A DNA stretch of 64,000 nt. It comes from Sulfitobacter sp. HNIBRBA3233 (GTDB lineage: Bacteria > Pseudomonadota > Alphaproteobacteria > Rhodobacterales > Rhodobacteraceae). The notes under the pieces are model-generated. The model worked only from the letters and a program-made list of their open reading frames with translations, did not search any database and was not told the origin of the DNA. Each line of letters begins with the position of its first letter. Positions within the stretch are counted from its first letter, which is position 1. The position numbers were made by a program, and so were the translations under genes. The stretch spans positions 1,612,001 to 1,676,000 of the forward strand of contig NZ_JBEFLP010000001.1 of NCBI RefSeq assembly GCF_040149665.1, in the 5' to 3' direction. Of the stretch, positions 27,186 through 37,184 are shown piece after piece.

Positions 27186-29459
27186 ATGTCCGACACATCC
27201 AACGCGCGTCAGGCGGCGCTAGATTATCACGCCTTTCCCAAGCCCGGAAAACTGGAAATCCGCGCGACCAAGCCGCTGGCGAACGGGCGCGATTTGGCCC
27301 GCGCCTACAGCCCCGGCGTGGCGGAGGCCTGCCTCGAGATCCAGAAGGATCCGGCCACTGCGGCGCTCTATACCTCCCGCGCAAATCTTGTGGCGGTGGT
27401 GACGAACGGCACGGCGGTGCTGGGCCTTGGCAACATCGGCGCGCTGGCATCGAAACCGGTCATGGAGGGCAAGGCGGTCCTGTTCAAGAAATTCGCCAGC
27501 ATCGACTGTTTCGACATCGAACTCGACGAAAGCGATCCCGAAAAGCTGGCCGAGATCGTCTGCGCGCTGGAGCCGTCCTTCGGGGCGATCAACCTTGAGG
27601 ATATCAAGGCGCCGGATTGCTTCACGGTCGAGCGGATCTGCCGCGAGCGCATGAACATCCCCGTGTTCCACGATGACCAGCACGGCACCGCGATTGTCGT
27701 GGGCGCCGCCGCCACCAACGCGCTGCATGTGGCGGGAAAGCGTTTCGAGGATATCAAGATCGTCTCGACCGGTGGCGGCGCTGCGGGCATCGCCTGCCTG
27801 AACATGCTGCTGAAACTCGGCGTCAAGCGCGAGAACGTATGGCTGTGCGACATCCACGGCCTTGTCCACAAGGGCCGCGAGATCGACATGAATCCGATCA
27901 AGTCGGAATACGCGCAGGACACGGAGCTGCGCACGCTCGACGATGTGATCGACGGCGCGGACCTGTTCCTCGGCCTCTCCGGCCCCAACGTGCTGACGCC
28001 CGAAATGGTAGCGCGGATGGCGTCACGCCCGATCATCTTTGCGCTGGCCAATCCGAACCCGGAAATCATGCCCGATGTCGCCCGCGCGGTCGCCCCGGAC
28101 GCGATCATCGCCACAGGCCGGTCCGATTTTCCCAATCAGGTCAACAACGTCTTGTGTTTTCCCTTCATCTTTCGCGGAGCGCTGGATGTAGGGGCGACCA
28201 CAATCAACGACGAGATGAAGATCGCCTGCATTGAAGGCATCGCCGCACTGGCCCGCGCCACCACCTCTGCCGAGGCGGCCGCCGCCTACAAGGGCGAGCA
28301 GATGACTTTCGGGCCCGACTACCTGATCCCCAAACCCTTCGATCCGCGTCTGGTCGGCATCGTATCGACCGCCGTGGCCAAGGCCGCGATGGAAACCGGC
28401 GTTGCCACCAGACCGCTGGACGATCTGGTCGCCTACAAGACCCGCCTTGACGGATCGGTGTTCAAATCCGCCCTGCTCATGCGGCCCGTGTTTCAGGCGG
28501 CGCGCCTTGCCCCGCGCCGCATCGTCTTTGCCGAAGGCGAGGACGAGCGCGTGCTGCGCGCCGCGCAGGCCATCACCGAGGAAACGACGGAACGCCCGAT
28601 CCTGATTGGCCGTCCCGAGGTGATCGAGGCACGGCTCGAGCGCGCCGGCATGACCCTGCGCATCGGCGAGACCGTCGAGGTCGTGAACCCCGAAAACGAC
28701 CCGCGCTACCGCGACTACTGGGAGACCTACCACAACCTCATGGCGCGCCGCGGGGTGTCGCCCGATATCGCGCGCGCGATCATGCGCACCAACACCACCG
28801 CCATCGGCGCGGTCATGGTGCACCGCGGCGAGGCAGACAGCCTGATCTGCGGCACCTTCGGAGAGGTCCGCTGGCATCTGAATTACATCGAACAGGTGCT
28901 CGGGCGCGACGGCCACCGCCCCCACGGTGCCCTGTCGATGATGATTCTCGAGGACGGCCCGCTGTTTATCGCCGATACGCAGGTGCACCAGCATCCCACG
29001 CCCGAACAGCTTGCCGAAATCGCCATCGGCGCCGCCCGCCACGTGCGCCGCTTCGGCATCACGCCCAATGTCGCCCTGTGCAGCCAAAGCCAGTTCGGCA
29101 ATCAGGGCGAAGGCTCCGGCAGCCGTCTGCGCCGCGCGATCCGCATTCTGGACGAGGCGCAGGTCGATTTCAGCTACGAGGGCGAGATGAACATCGACAC
29201 CGCGCTCGACCCCGAGCTGCGGGCGCGCCTGTTTCCCGGCAACCGCATGCAGGGGCCCGCGAACGTGCTGGTCTTCGGCCACGCCGATGCGGCCTCCGGC
29301 GTGCGCAACATTCTGAAGATGAAGGCAGACGGGCTCGAAGTCGGTCCGATCCTGATGGGAATGGGCAACCGCGCGCATATTGTGTCACCGGCGATCACCG
29401 CGCGGGGGCTTCTGAACATGGCGGCCATCGCGGGTACACCGGTGGCCGAATACGGCTGA
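27186..29459 (+). CDS. maeB: NADP-dependent malic enzyme with phosphotransacetylase-like domain
   Basis: Decarboxylates malate to pyruvate and gives NADPH. The 757-residue MaeB-type protein has the malic N-terminal and NAD(P)-binding domains to about residue 425 (YSPGVAEACLEI, GNIGALASKPVMEGKA, VSTGGGAAGIACL). A C-terminal phosphotransacetylase-like domain from about 430 (RIVFAEGEDERVLRAAQ) is thought to regulate activity through acetyl-CoA. The ATG has GGGGAGG upstream. The inverted repeat 25 bp ahead is the likely control site. It supports growth on organic acids. Confidence 0.95.
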   Translation: MSDTSNARQAALDYHAFPKPGKLEIRATKPLANGRDLARAYSPGVAEACLEIQKDPATAALYTSRANLVAVVTNGTAVLGLGNIGALASKPVMEGKAVLFKKFASIDCFDIELDESDPEKLAEIVCALEPSFGAINLEDIKAPDCFTVERICRERMNIPVFHDDQHGTAIVVGAAATNALHVAGKRFEDIKIVSTGGGAAGIACLNMLLKLGVKRENVWLCDIHGLVHKGREIDMNPIKSEYAQDTELRTLDDVIDGADLFLGLSGPNVLTPEMVARMASRPIIFALANPNPEIMPDVARAVAPDAIIATGRSDFPNQVNNVLCFPFIFRGALDVGATTINDEMKIACIEGIAALARATTSAEAAAAYKGEQMTFGPDYLIPKPFDPRLVGIVSTAVAKAAMETGVATRPLDDLVAYKTRLDGSVFKSALLMRPVFQAARLAPRRIVFAEGEDERVLRAAQAITEETTERPILIGRPEVIEARLERAGMTLRIGETVEVVNPENDPRYRDYWETYHNLMARRGVSPDIARAIMRTNTTAIGAVMVHRGEADSLICGTFGEVRWHLNYIEQVLGRDGHRPHGALSMMILEDGPLFIADTQVHQHPTPEQLAEIAIGAARHVRRFGITPNVALCSQSQFGNQGEGSGSRLRRAIRILDEAQVDFSYEGEMNIDTALDPELRARLFPGNRMQGPANVLVFGHADAASGVRNILKMKADGLEVGPILMGMGNRAHIVSPAITARGLLNMAAIAGTPVAEYG

Positions 29460-29465
29460 AGCTTT

Positions 29466-29508
29466 GCCGGCAAGGCGGGGCATGGCACCCCCGCCTTGCC
29501 GGCACCTG
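29466..29508 (+). terminator. Long-stem terminator after maeB
   Basis: A 15-bp perfect stem, 29466-29480 with 29489-29503, with an 8-base loop. It lies just after the maeB stop and just before the end of the converging small gene. The downstream tail (ACCTGTTATTT) has few T, so it may act in both directions or act mainly as an RNA 3'-end protector. Confidence 0.65.
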
Positions 29509-29646
29509 TTATTTCTTGCGTGCGACCAGACCGGTCACACTGGCCGGTTTTCCGCCTGCAACCGGTGCTGCGGATGGTGCCGGCGCGAGCGAGACTTTCG
29601 TCTTCCGCTTCGCCTGTTTTTCCTTGTTGGCGCGCTTGTCGCCCAT
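29509..29646 (-). CDS. Small Lys-rich protein (45 aa)
   Basis: A 45-residue protein, rich in Lys, Ala and Pro, beginning MGDKRANKEKQAKRKTK. I start at the ATG at 29646, with GAAAGGG six bases upstream; a longer in-frame version of 68 residues is possible. No known domain. The basic, flexible composition suggests a nucleic-acid- or ribosome-associated peptide, but that is inference. It converges on maeB across the long hairpin. Confidence 0.5.
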   Translation of the reverse strand: MGDKRANKEKQAKRKTKVSLAPAPSAAPVAGGKPASVTGLVARKK

Positions 29647-29892
29647 GACATACCCTTTCAAGGTTTCGGATACGGGACCAATCGCCCGCATCTTTTCCAA
29701 CTCTACACCAGCCACCGCCGCGCGTCCGATCCGTTTTCGACACCGCGTGCCAAATTCGACAGGAACGGGTGGGGAAAAGAGGAGCGGCGTCTTTGGAAAA
29801 TTTCTTTACACAAAGCGGGTCGCAGGATGGATCCAGCCTTGCAACAGCAAGCCCGAAACGCCTAGGCAAGACATGTCAGGGAGGAAATGACG

Positions 29893-31785
29893 ATGGGTTA
29901 CGCCGATATATATGCCGCCGCCAAAGCGGATCCGGAACGCTTCTGGCTTGAACAGGCACAGGCGATCGACTGGGTCGAAGCCCCGAAGAAGGCGCTCTTC
30001 GACCTCGGTGGTGATCTTTATGAATGGTACGCGGATGCGCGGGTAAACGGCTGCTACAACGCCGTCGACCGCCACGTCGAAAACGGGCGCGGCGATCAGG
30101 CCGCCATCATCCACGACAGCCCGATCACGCAAAGCAAACAGACCATCACGTTTTCAGAGCTTCAGACGCGTGTTGCGCGGCTGGCCGGTGCGCTGGTCGA
30201 TCAGGGCGTGACCAAGGGCGACCGCGTCATCATCTACATGCCGATGGTGCCCGAGGCGATCGATGCCATGCTGGCCTGCGCGCGTATCGGCGCTGTCCAT
30301 TCGGTGGTCTTCGGCGGTTTCGCCGCCAACGAACTAGCCGTGCGGATCGACGATTGCACCCCCAAGGCCGTCATCGCCGCATCCTGCGGACTGGAGCCGG
30401 GCCGCGTGGTGTCCTACAAACCGCTGCTCGACGGAGCCATCGAGATGGCCAAGCACAAACCCGACTGCTGCATCATCCTCCAGCGGCCCGAACAGCCCTG
30501 CGCGCTGATCGACGGGCGCGACGTGGAATGGCACGCGGCGCTTGCCGCGGCAACGCCCGCTGACTGCGTTCCGGTCGAGGGCAACCATCCCGCCTATATC
30601 CTCTATACCTCCGGCACCACCGGTGCCCCCAAGGGGGTCGTGCGCCACACCGCCGGGCATCTCGTGGCCCTCAACTGGACGATGAAGAACATCTACAACG
30701 TCGATCCCGGCGATGTCTTCTGGGCCGCGTCCGATGTGGGCTGGGTCGTCGGGCACAGCTATATCGCCTACGGCCCTCTGGTGCATGGCAACACCACGAT
30801 CGTCTTCGAAGGCAAACCCGTGGGCACCCCCGATGCGGGCACCTTCTGGCGGGTGATTTCCGAACACAACGTGCGCAGCTTCTTTACCGCGCCCACGGCG
30901 ATCCGCGCGGTCAAGCGCGAGGACCCCAAGGGCGAAGAGCTGAAGAAATACGACCTGTCGTGCCTGCGCGCGCTCTACCTTGCGGGCGAACGCGCCGACC
31001 CCGACACGATCGTCTGGGCGCAGGACATGCTGCAAAAGCCGGTGTACGACCACTGGTGGCAGACAGAAACCGGCTGGACCATCGCGGGCAATCCCGCGGG
31101 CTGCGAAGCGCTGCCGGTCAAGATCGGATCCCCCACGGTGCCGATGCCCGGCTACGACGTGCAGATCCTCGACGAGGGCGGCAACCCGCTGCCCGCCGGA
31201 ACGCTTGGCGCGATTGCGATCAAGCTGCCTTTGCCGCCCGGCACCCTGCCGACCCTGTGGAATGCGGAAGCACGGTTTCGCAAAAGCTACCTGACCACCT
31301 TCCCCGGCTATTACGAGACGGGCGATGCGGGCATGATGGACGAGGACGGATACCTCTACATCATGGCGCGCACCGATGACGTGATCAACGTTGCCGGTCA
31401 CCGCCTGTCGACCGGAGCGATGGAAGAAGTGCTGGCCAGCCATCCCGACGTCGCCGAATGTGCCGTGATCGGGGCGAGCGATCCGCTCAAAGGTCAGGCG
31501 CCCGTGGGGTTCGTCTGCCTGACCAAGGGCGTGAACCGCCCGCATGCGGAAATCTCGGCCGAATGCGTCAAGCTGGTGCGCGACAAGATCGGACCGGTGG
31601 CAGCCTTCAAGCTGGCTGTGGTGGTGGACCGCCTGCCCAAGACCCGTTCGGGCAAGATCTTGCGCGCAACTATGGTCAAGATCGCCGACAGCGAAGAGTT
31701 CAAGCTGCCCGCGACGATTGACGATCCCGCGATCCTCGACGAAATCCGCGAGGCGTTGCGGTCTATCGGCCTCGCACAGGGATAG
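29893..31785 (+). CDS. prpE: Propionyl-CoA synthetase
   Basis: Activates propionate to propionyl-CoA with ATP, the entry to propionate oxidation. The 630-residue adenylate-forming enzyme has the P-loop YTSGTTGAPKGVV near residue 240, the core motif WWQTETGW, and the catalytic lysine in PKTRSGKILRATM near residue 590. I choose the second ATG at 29893 because GGAGG lies eight bases ahead of it but only two ahead of the ATG at 29887. No prpBC genes are adjacent, so the methylcitrate or methylmalonyl pathway must be elsewhere. Confidence 0.95.
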   Translation: MGYADIYAAAKADPERFWLEQAQAIDWVEAPKKALFDLGGDLYEWYADARVNGCYNAVDRHVENGRGDQAAIIHDSPITQSKQTITFSELQTRVARLAGALVDQGVTKGDRVIIYMPMVPEAIDAMLACARIGAVHSVVFGGFAANELAVRIDDCTPKAVIAASCGLEPGRVVSYKPLLDGAIEMAKHKPDCCIILQRPEQPCALIDGRDVEWHAALAAATPADCVPVEGNHPAYILYTSGTTGAPKGVVRHTAGHLVALNWTMKNIYNVDPGDVFWAASDVGWVVGHSYIAYGPLVHGNTTIVFEGKPVGTPDAGTFWRVISEHNVRSFFTAPTAIRAVKREDPKGEELKKYDLSCLRALYLAGERADPDTIVWAQDMLQKPVYDHWWQTETGWTIAGNPAGCEALPVKIGSPTVPMPGYDVQILDEGGNPLPAGTLGAIAIKLPLPPGTLPTLWNAEARFRKSYLTTFPGYYETGDAGMMDEDGYLYIMARTDDVINVAGHRLSTGAMEEVLASHPDVAECAVIGASDPLKGQAPVGFVCLTKGVNRPHAEISAECVKLVRDKIGPVAAFKLAVVVDRLPKTRSGKILRATMVKIADSEEFKLPATIDDPAILDEIREALRSIGLAQG

Positions 31786-31815
31786 AGCGCACGCCGCCCC
31801 GCACGAACGAGAAAA

Positions 31816-31850
31816 GGCGGCCCGCAAGGACCGCCCATTCTTACTCTTTA
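31816..31850 (+). terminator. Hairpin after prpE
   Basis: GGCGGCCC (31816-31823) pairs with GGACCGCC (31828-31835), one mismatch, around a GCAA loop, and is followed by CATTCTTACTCTTT. It sits between the converging prpE and CsbD genes and probably ends both. Confidence 0.55.
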
Positions 31851-31860
31851 TCCGGCGTGT

Positions 31861-32058
31861 TTAGTGGCTCGCCATCCACTCGTCGACTTCGCGCTTGGCT
31901 TCCTCTTTCGACTTGCCATAACGCGCCTGAATCCGGCCTTCGAGCTCCTCACGGTTGCCTTCTGCCTTGTCCAGATCGTCGTCCGTCAGTTCGCCCCACT
32001 TCTGTTGCGCCTGACCTTTGAACTGCTTCCAGTTGCCTTTGATTTCGTCCCAATTCAT
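31861..32058 (-). CDS. CsbD family stress protein
   Basis: A 65-residue hydrophilic CsbD-like protein: MNWDEIKGNWKQFKGQ opens it and WGELTDDDLDKAEGNREEL follows, both family hallmarks. The family is induced by general stress in many bacteria; the mechanism is not known. The ATG at 32058 has GAGGAG about eight bases upstream. Its control is not visible in the upstream 170 bp, which is shared with the divergent secreted-protein cassette. Confidence 0.92.
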   Translation of the reverse strand: MNWDEIKGNWKQFKGQAQQKWGELTDDDLDKAEGNREELEGRIQARYGKSKEEAKREVDEWMASH

Positions 32059-32227
32059 CTTGGATACTCCTCTTTGTCTGTTCTGTTTTGCCGTTCGACA
32101 TACGTCCGGCTGTTCATAGATATAACGCGATCGTGAGCCTTCCGTTCCGCATTGGCCCGAATAAATCCTTGCTCCGGCGATGATCCGCCCTCTACGCTGA
32201 TGACACCGAAACCACCGGAGTCTCGCC

Positions 32228-32683
32228 ATGCAACGACCTCTCTCAGCGGCCTTTGGCTGGCTTGTTCTTGCGGCCCTGCCGGCGCATGCGCAGGACGGCA
32301 CCCGCGTCCAGGTCAGCGGAGAGATCATTGATACGTGGTGCTATTACTCCGGCGTCATGGGCGGGCCTGACGCGGTGGTCGGCACGGCGCATCACACCTG
32401 CGCGCTCTGGTGCAGTGCGGGCGGCATCCCGGTCGGCATTCTGGCCGAGGACGGCACAGTTTATACCGTGCTCAAGGTCGACGAGGACGATCAGGCCGCG
32501 GGGGGCGACACGCTGTTGTCGCTCGCCTCTTACTACGTGACAGCCGACGCGATGCTGTACGAGCGTGACGGGCTGAAATACCTCGTCGTCGGGCGGGTCG
32601 AGGCCGCGCCCGAAATCACCAACCTGACACATCTCGATTACGGTCCGGTGCCGGGCTTTGCCATTCCGGACCCTGCGAAATGA
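32228..32683 (+). CDS. Secreted Cys-rich protein, SCO-cassette gene 1
   Basis: A 151-residue exported protein. A signal peptide is predicted, with cleavage after AHA near residue 21. The mature part opens with a GEIIDTWCYYSG strand (Cys38) and then has HHTCALWC, in which Cys58 and Cys62 form a CxxxC pair preceded by two His. GGIPVGILAEDGTVYTVL follows. The CxxxC plus His set could bind copper or haem. The stop overlaps the next gene by four bases (ATGA). I do not recognise a characterised family; the next gene looks like a distant relative. Confidence 0.75.
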   Translation: MQRPLSAAFGWLVLAALPAHAQDGTRVQVSGEIIDTWCYYSGVMGGPDAVVGTAHHTCALWCSAGGIPVGILAEDGTVYTVLKVDEDDQAAGGDTLLSLASYYVTADAMLYERDGLKYLVVGRVEAAPEITNLTHLDYGPVPGFAIPDPAK

Positions 32684-33246
32684 TCGCGCGCATCGCAGCG
32701 CTCGCGTGCCTGCTGGCGTTTCCCGTGGCGGCACAGGATTTCTCGGCCGGTTCCGAAGCGAAGCCATGGAACCTCTACGCTGAGCAGCCCGCCCGTTTCG
32801 AGGCGCGTGTCGTGGACCTGCTGTGTACCTTCACCGGCAACTGCCCCGAGGACTGCGGCGCGGGCCGTCGCCAACTGGGGCTGGAGCGTGTGGCGGACGG
32901 TGTGCTGGTGCTGCCGATGAAAAACGCGCAGCCCGCGTTTTCGGGCGCGGCGGTGGATCTTGTGCCCTATTGCAACCAGACTGTCGAAGTCGACGGCTTG
33001 ATGATCGTCGACCCCGATCTGGGCGCCGATAACATCTACCTCGTCCAGCGGATCAAACCATCCGGCGGCGACTGGACCGCGGCGAACCGCTGGACCCGCG
33101 ACTGGGCGGACAACAATCCCGACGCACCCGGCAAAGGTCCGTGGTTCCGCCGGTCGCCGCGGATTCTGGCGGAGATCGAACGCAACGGCTATCTCGGCCT
33201 CGGGCCGGAGGCGGACGCCGCCTATATCAAGGAACTGTTCAAGTGA
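32680..33246 (+). CDS. Secreted Cys-rich protein, SCO-cassette gene 2
   Basis: A 188-residue exported protein with a signal peptide ending near VAAQ (residue 19). After a VVDLLC strand (Cys49) it has CPEDC (Cys55, Cys59), again CxxxC. Further on are VLVLPM and PYCNQT (Cys98). The order of strand, Cys and CxxxC parallels the gene before it, so the two may share a fold. The C-terminal half is hydrophilic. Start and stop overlap both neighbours (ATGA and GTGA), so all three are translated together. Function unknown; metal or thiol-redox chemistry is likely. Confidence 0.75.
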   Translation: MIARIAALACLLAFPVAAQDFSAGSEAKPWNLYAEQPARFEARVVDLLCTFTGNCPEDCGAGRRQLGLERVADGVLVLPMKNAQPAFSGAAVDLVPYCNQTVEVDGLMIVDPDLGADNIYLVQRIKPSGGDWTAANRWTRDWADNNPDAPGKGPWFRRSPRILAEIERNGYLGLGPEADAAYIKELFK

Positions 33247-33815
33247 TCCGCATGGCGGTGATCTGTGCGGGTCTTGCCCTCATCGCACCGGCGGCCCCCT
33301 CCGGCGCGGACGGTCTGTTTCCGCTTATCAAGGGCGGGCCTTTCACACTGGTTGACCACAACGGCCAAACCCGCACCCAGATAGACCCCGAGGGGCACGC
33401 ACAGCTGTTGTTCTTTGGCTACGCGAATTGTCCGGGCATCTGCACCGCCGCCCTGCCCCTGATGGCGGATGTGACGGACGCGGTGGCAACCCACGGCATC
33501 ACGGTAACGCCGCTGATGATCACGGTCGATCCCGCCCGCGATACGGTCCAAACGATGGGCGCGCCGCTGGCGCGGGTGCATCCCGATCTGGTCGGCCTGA
33601 CCGGCGACGCCGAGGCCCTTTCCGCCAGCTATGCGGCTTTCAACGTCGATCACCGGCTTGCCTACGAAGATCCCGAATACGGGCCCGTCTACAGCCACGG
33701 ATCGCTTGTCTACCTGCTCGACGGTGGCGGGGCCGTTCTGACCGTGCTGCCACCCGTGCTCAGCGCGGCGCAAGCCACCGACATCGTTCTGAGTTATCTG
33801 CGCCCGCAAGGGTGA
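33243..33815 (+). CDS. SCO1/SenC family copper-binding protein
   Basis: A 190-residue periplasmic thioredoxin-fold protein of the SCO family, which binds copper and helps assemble the CuA centre or carries out thiol redox. The copper motif is YANCPGICTAALP (Cys63, Cys67) with a later His in VYSHGSLVYLLD. An N-terminal hydrophobic segment acts as signal or anchor. I use the GTG at 33243, which overlaps the previous stop; the ATG at 33252 is an alternative. No oxidase genes are adjacent, so its client is likely one or both of the two Cys-rich proteins encoded just before it. Confidence 0.88.
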   Translation: MIRMAVICAGLALIAPAAPSGADGLFPLIKGGPFTLVDHNGQTRTQIDPEGHAQLLFFGYANCPGICTAALPLMADVTDAVATHGITVTPLMITVDPARDTVQTMGAPLARVHPDLVGLTGDAEALSASYAAFNVDHRLAYEDPEYGPVYSHGSLVYLLDGGGAVLTVLPPVLSAAQATDIVLSYLRPQG

Positions 33816-33875
33816 ACCGCCCGCAACGGAGGCCCGCAGGCGCACCGGCAGATGCTCTGCCCGCGCTGGCACCGG

Positions 33876-34637
33876 TCAGTTGAACTGTTCCGAGATCAGG
33901 CGCTCTTCCAGCCCGTGACCGGGATCGAAAAGGATCTTGTGGACGATGCTCGGCTCCGACCTGATTTCGACCGACAGCACGTCGCGGTGGCTGTTGCCGT
34001 CGGCATCCGCCATCACCGGACGCTTGTCCGCTTCCATCACGTCAAAGCGCACGGTCGCCGTCTTCGGCAACAAGGCCCCGCGCCACCGGCGGGGTCGGAA
34101 CGCGGCCATCGCGGTCAGGGCCAGCACATCCGCGCCGATGGGCAGAATCGGCCCGTGAGCGGAATAGTTGTAGGCGGTCGATCCCGCCGGCGTTGCCACC
34201 AGTGCGCCGTCACAGACCAGCTCCTGCATGCGCAAGCGCCCGTCCACCGTGATCTGCAGCTTCGCGGCCTGCGGCCCCTCGCGCAGCAGCGCCACCTCGT
34301 TCAGCGCCAGCGCGTTCGATACGCTGCCGTCCGTATGCGTGGCCTTCATCGACAGCGGGTTGATCTCGGCCTCTTCGGCAGCCGCCAGACGGTCGCGCAG
34401 ATCGCTTTCGGCGTAGGCGTTCATCAGGAAGCCGATGGTGCCGCGATTCATCCCGTAGACCGGCGCGGGCAGATCCTGCGTCTCGTGCAGTGTTTGCAGC
34501 ATGAAACCGTCACCGCCCAGCGCAACGATCACCTCGGCCTCTTCCAGCGGGACATTGCCGTACCGTCCGGTCAGCGCCGCCCGGGCGGTCTGCGCCACCG
34601 GCGCACGGCTGGCCACGAAGGCGAGTTTCTGGGGCAT
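33876..34637 (-). CDS. nadK: NAD kinase
   Basis: Phosphorylates NAD+ to NADP+. The 253-residue cytosolic enzyme has the GGDG motif at residues 41-44 and the later [11 protein letters not shown] and [22 protein letters not shown] motifs of the family. The length is slightly short compared with E. coli NadK, as is common in alphaproteobacteria. It converges on the SCO cassette and is divergent from glyA. Its own promoter should lie in the 218 bp before glyA. Confidence 0.95.
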   Translation of the reverse strand: MPQKLAFVASRAPVAQTARAALTGRYGNVPLEEAEVIVALGGDGFMLQTLHETQDLPAPVYGMNRGTIGFLMNAYAESDLRDRLAAAEEAEINPLSMKATHTDGSVSNALALNEVALLREGPQAAKLQITVDGRLRMQELVCDGALVATPAGSTAYNYSAHGPILPIGADVLALTAMAAFRPRRWRGALLPKTATVRFDVMEADKRPVMADADGNSHRDVLSVEIRSEPSIVHKILFDPGHGLEERLISEQFN

Positions 34638-34790
34638 GGTGTTTCCGATCGTGGCAAGTCTTCCACCGAGACAAACACATTATCCCCCGTGGCGCCAGAT
34701 GCGCCCGACGAAAGCGCCAAACGCGACAAAATGGCGGTCGCGCAGCCCGCGCGGCGCATCTATCCCACAGCCAGTCGCATTACCATCTTC

Positions 34791-34831
34791 ATTCCCGCGC
34801 GGGTTTCCGATACGAAACCGCCAACGGGAAT
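34791..34831 (+). promoter_or_regulatory. Structured leader before glyA
   Basis: A nested inverted repeat ends 12 bp before the glyA ribosome-binding site. The outer arms are ATTCCCG (34791-34797) and CGGGAAT (34825-34831). The inner arms are GGTTTC (34802-34807) and GAAACC (34814-34819), with a 6-base loop. The fold could act as a cis-regulatory RNA or as a bound operator. I cannot match it to a named riboswitch class. Confidence 0.5.
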
Positions 34832-34855
34832 CCCACAGGCTCAAGGAGCATGCAC

Positions 34856-36148
<1,293 letters not shown>

Positions 36149-36170
36149 GCAAGACCCCCGTAAGCAAAGA

Positions 36171-36201
36171 GGGCCGGTGCAGCGATGCACCGGCCCTTTT
36201 T
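36171..36201 (+). terminator. Rho-independent terminator after glyA
   Basis: An 11-bp perfect stem, GGGCCGGTGCA (36171-36181) with TGCACCGGCCC (36186-36196), a GCGA loop and a run of five T. A textbook terminator for glyA. Confidence 0.92.
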
Positions 36202-36347
36202 CATGCATGGGCGCGGCACGGCGCTGCGGCGTGACCTGCACCCGGCAGCGCAAGATCCGCTGTGGGCGAAGGCGGCTGCCAGAATCCCCTAGCGGTGTCA
36301 GCGATGCCGCCCTAGGCTCGGCGCAAACAGTTCAAAGGAATGTCACC

Positions 36348-36743
36348 ATGATCATCCATCCCGCAGGCTCCCGCCCCTCGACCGTGCCAGATGCCGCCTA
36401 TTTCACCGGCACCGTGCGCATGGACCCGATCAACGCGGCCCCCGAACCCGCCCGCCTGCGCGCCATTCTCGTGACCTTCGAGCCGGGCGCGCGCACCAAC
36501 TGGCACACGCACCCCTACGGGCAGACACTGATGGTCACCACCGGCGCGGGACGCGTCCAGAAAGAGGGCGAGGAGATTCAGACAATCCGCCCGGGCGACG
36601 TGGTCTGGATCCCGCCGGGGGAGAAACATTGGCACGGGGCCGGGCCCGATACCGCAATGTCCCATATCGCCATGCAGGAGGCCGAAGATGGCGCGACGGC
36701 AAACTGGATGGAGCCGGTGACGGACGCGCAATACGGCGGCTGA
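36348..36743 (+). CDS. Cupin-domain protein
   Basis: A 131-residue single-domain cupin. The metal-binding motif has NWHTHPYGQTLMV (about residues 46-58) with two His and a Gln, and a later His in PGEKHWHGAG. Related cupins are found fused to or beside carboxymuconolactone decarboxylases and as hydroxynitrile lyases; the activity here is unknown. The ATG at 36348 is preceded by AAAGGA. The gene stands alone between the glyA terminator and a converging small gene. Confidence 0.85.
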   Translation: MIIHPAGSRPSTVPDAAYFTGTVRMDPINAAPEPARLRAILVTFEPGARTNWHTHPYGQTLMVTTGAGRVQKEGEEIQTIRPGDVVWIPPGEKHWHGAGPDTAMSHIAMQEAEDGATANWMEPVTDAQYGG

Positions 36744-36756
36744 GGCACAGGCGCGC

Positions 36757-37128
36757 TCAGACGTAGCCGCGCCACCACAGCCAGACGATGAACGCGGCGA
36801 TCACCGCCAGCAAGTTCGCAGCGATCGTCGCCGCCACCGCGAGCAATCGTCCCCGCCGCCGGTCCGCGACGTCGATACCGCGCAGGTGGCTGACCACGGC
36901 GTCGAAATCCTTCTCGACCGCGGCAGCGTCGATCTGGCGGGCCAGCTTGGGATTTTGTGCGAGCGTCTCTGCCGCTACCAGCCGGTCGGCGCGTTCCCGC
37001 ACGCGGCGCGGCAACCGGCGGCCGACGCGGCGAACCCCGCGCCGCAGATCACGCGCCTGCACCCCGAATTTCTCGCGCAGCAGGCCCAGCACCGCATTGG
37101 CCTTGGCCGCCATATCCCTGTCCGACAT
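36757..37128 (-). CDS. Small C-terminally anchored membrane protein
   Basis: A 123-residue protein with an Arg-rich, helical cytosolic part (residues 1-95) and one C-terminal membrane segment (LLAVAATIAANLLAVIAAFIVWLWW). I recognise no family. Two adjacent ATGs at 37131 and 37128 follow AGGAAAGGGA; the second gives a better spacing. It is divergent from the alpha/beta hydrolase and converges on the cupin gene. It may be an inner-membrane adaptor. Confidence 0.65.
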   Translation of the reverse strand: MSDRDMAAKANAVLGLLREKFGVQARDLRRGVRRVGRRLPRRVRERADRLVAAETLAQNPKLARQIDAAAVEKDFDAVVSHLRGIDVADRRRGRLLAVAATIAANLLAVIAAFIVWLWWRGYV

Positions 37129-37184
37129 CATTCCCTTTCCTAGCGCCTCTGGAACCCCGTGCGCAATGGCGCTAGGTCTGTAGC

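Noticed and set aside
29887..29889. ATG at 29887 as the prpE start.
   Set aside because: GGAGG is only two bases ahead of it; the ATG at 29893 has an eight-base spacing.
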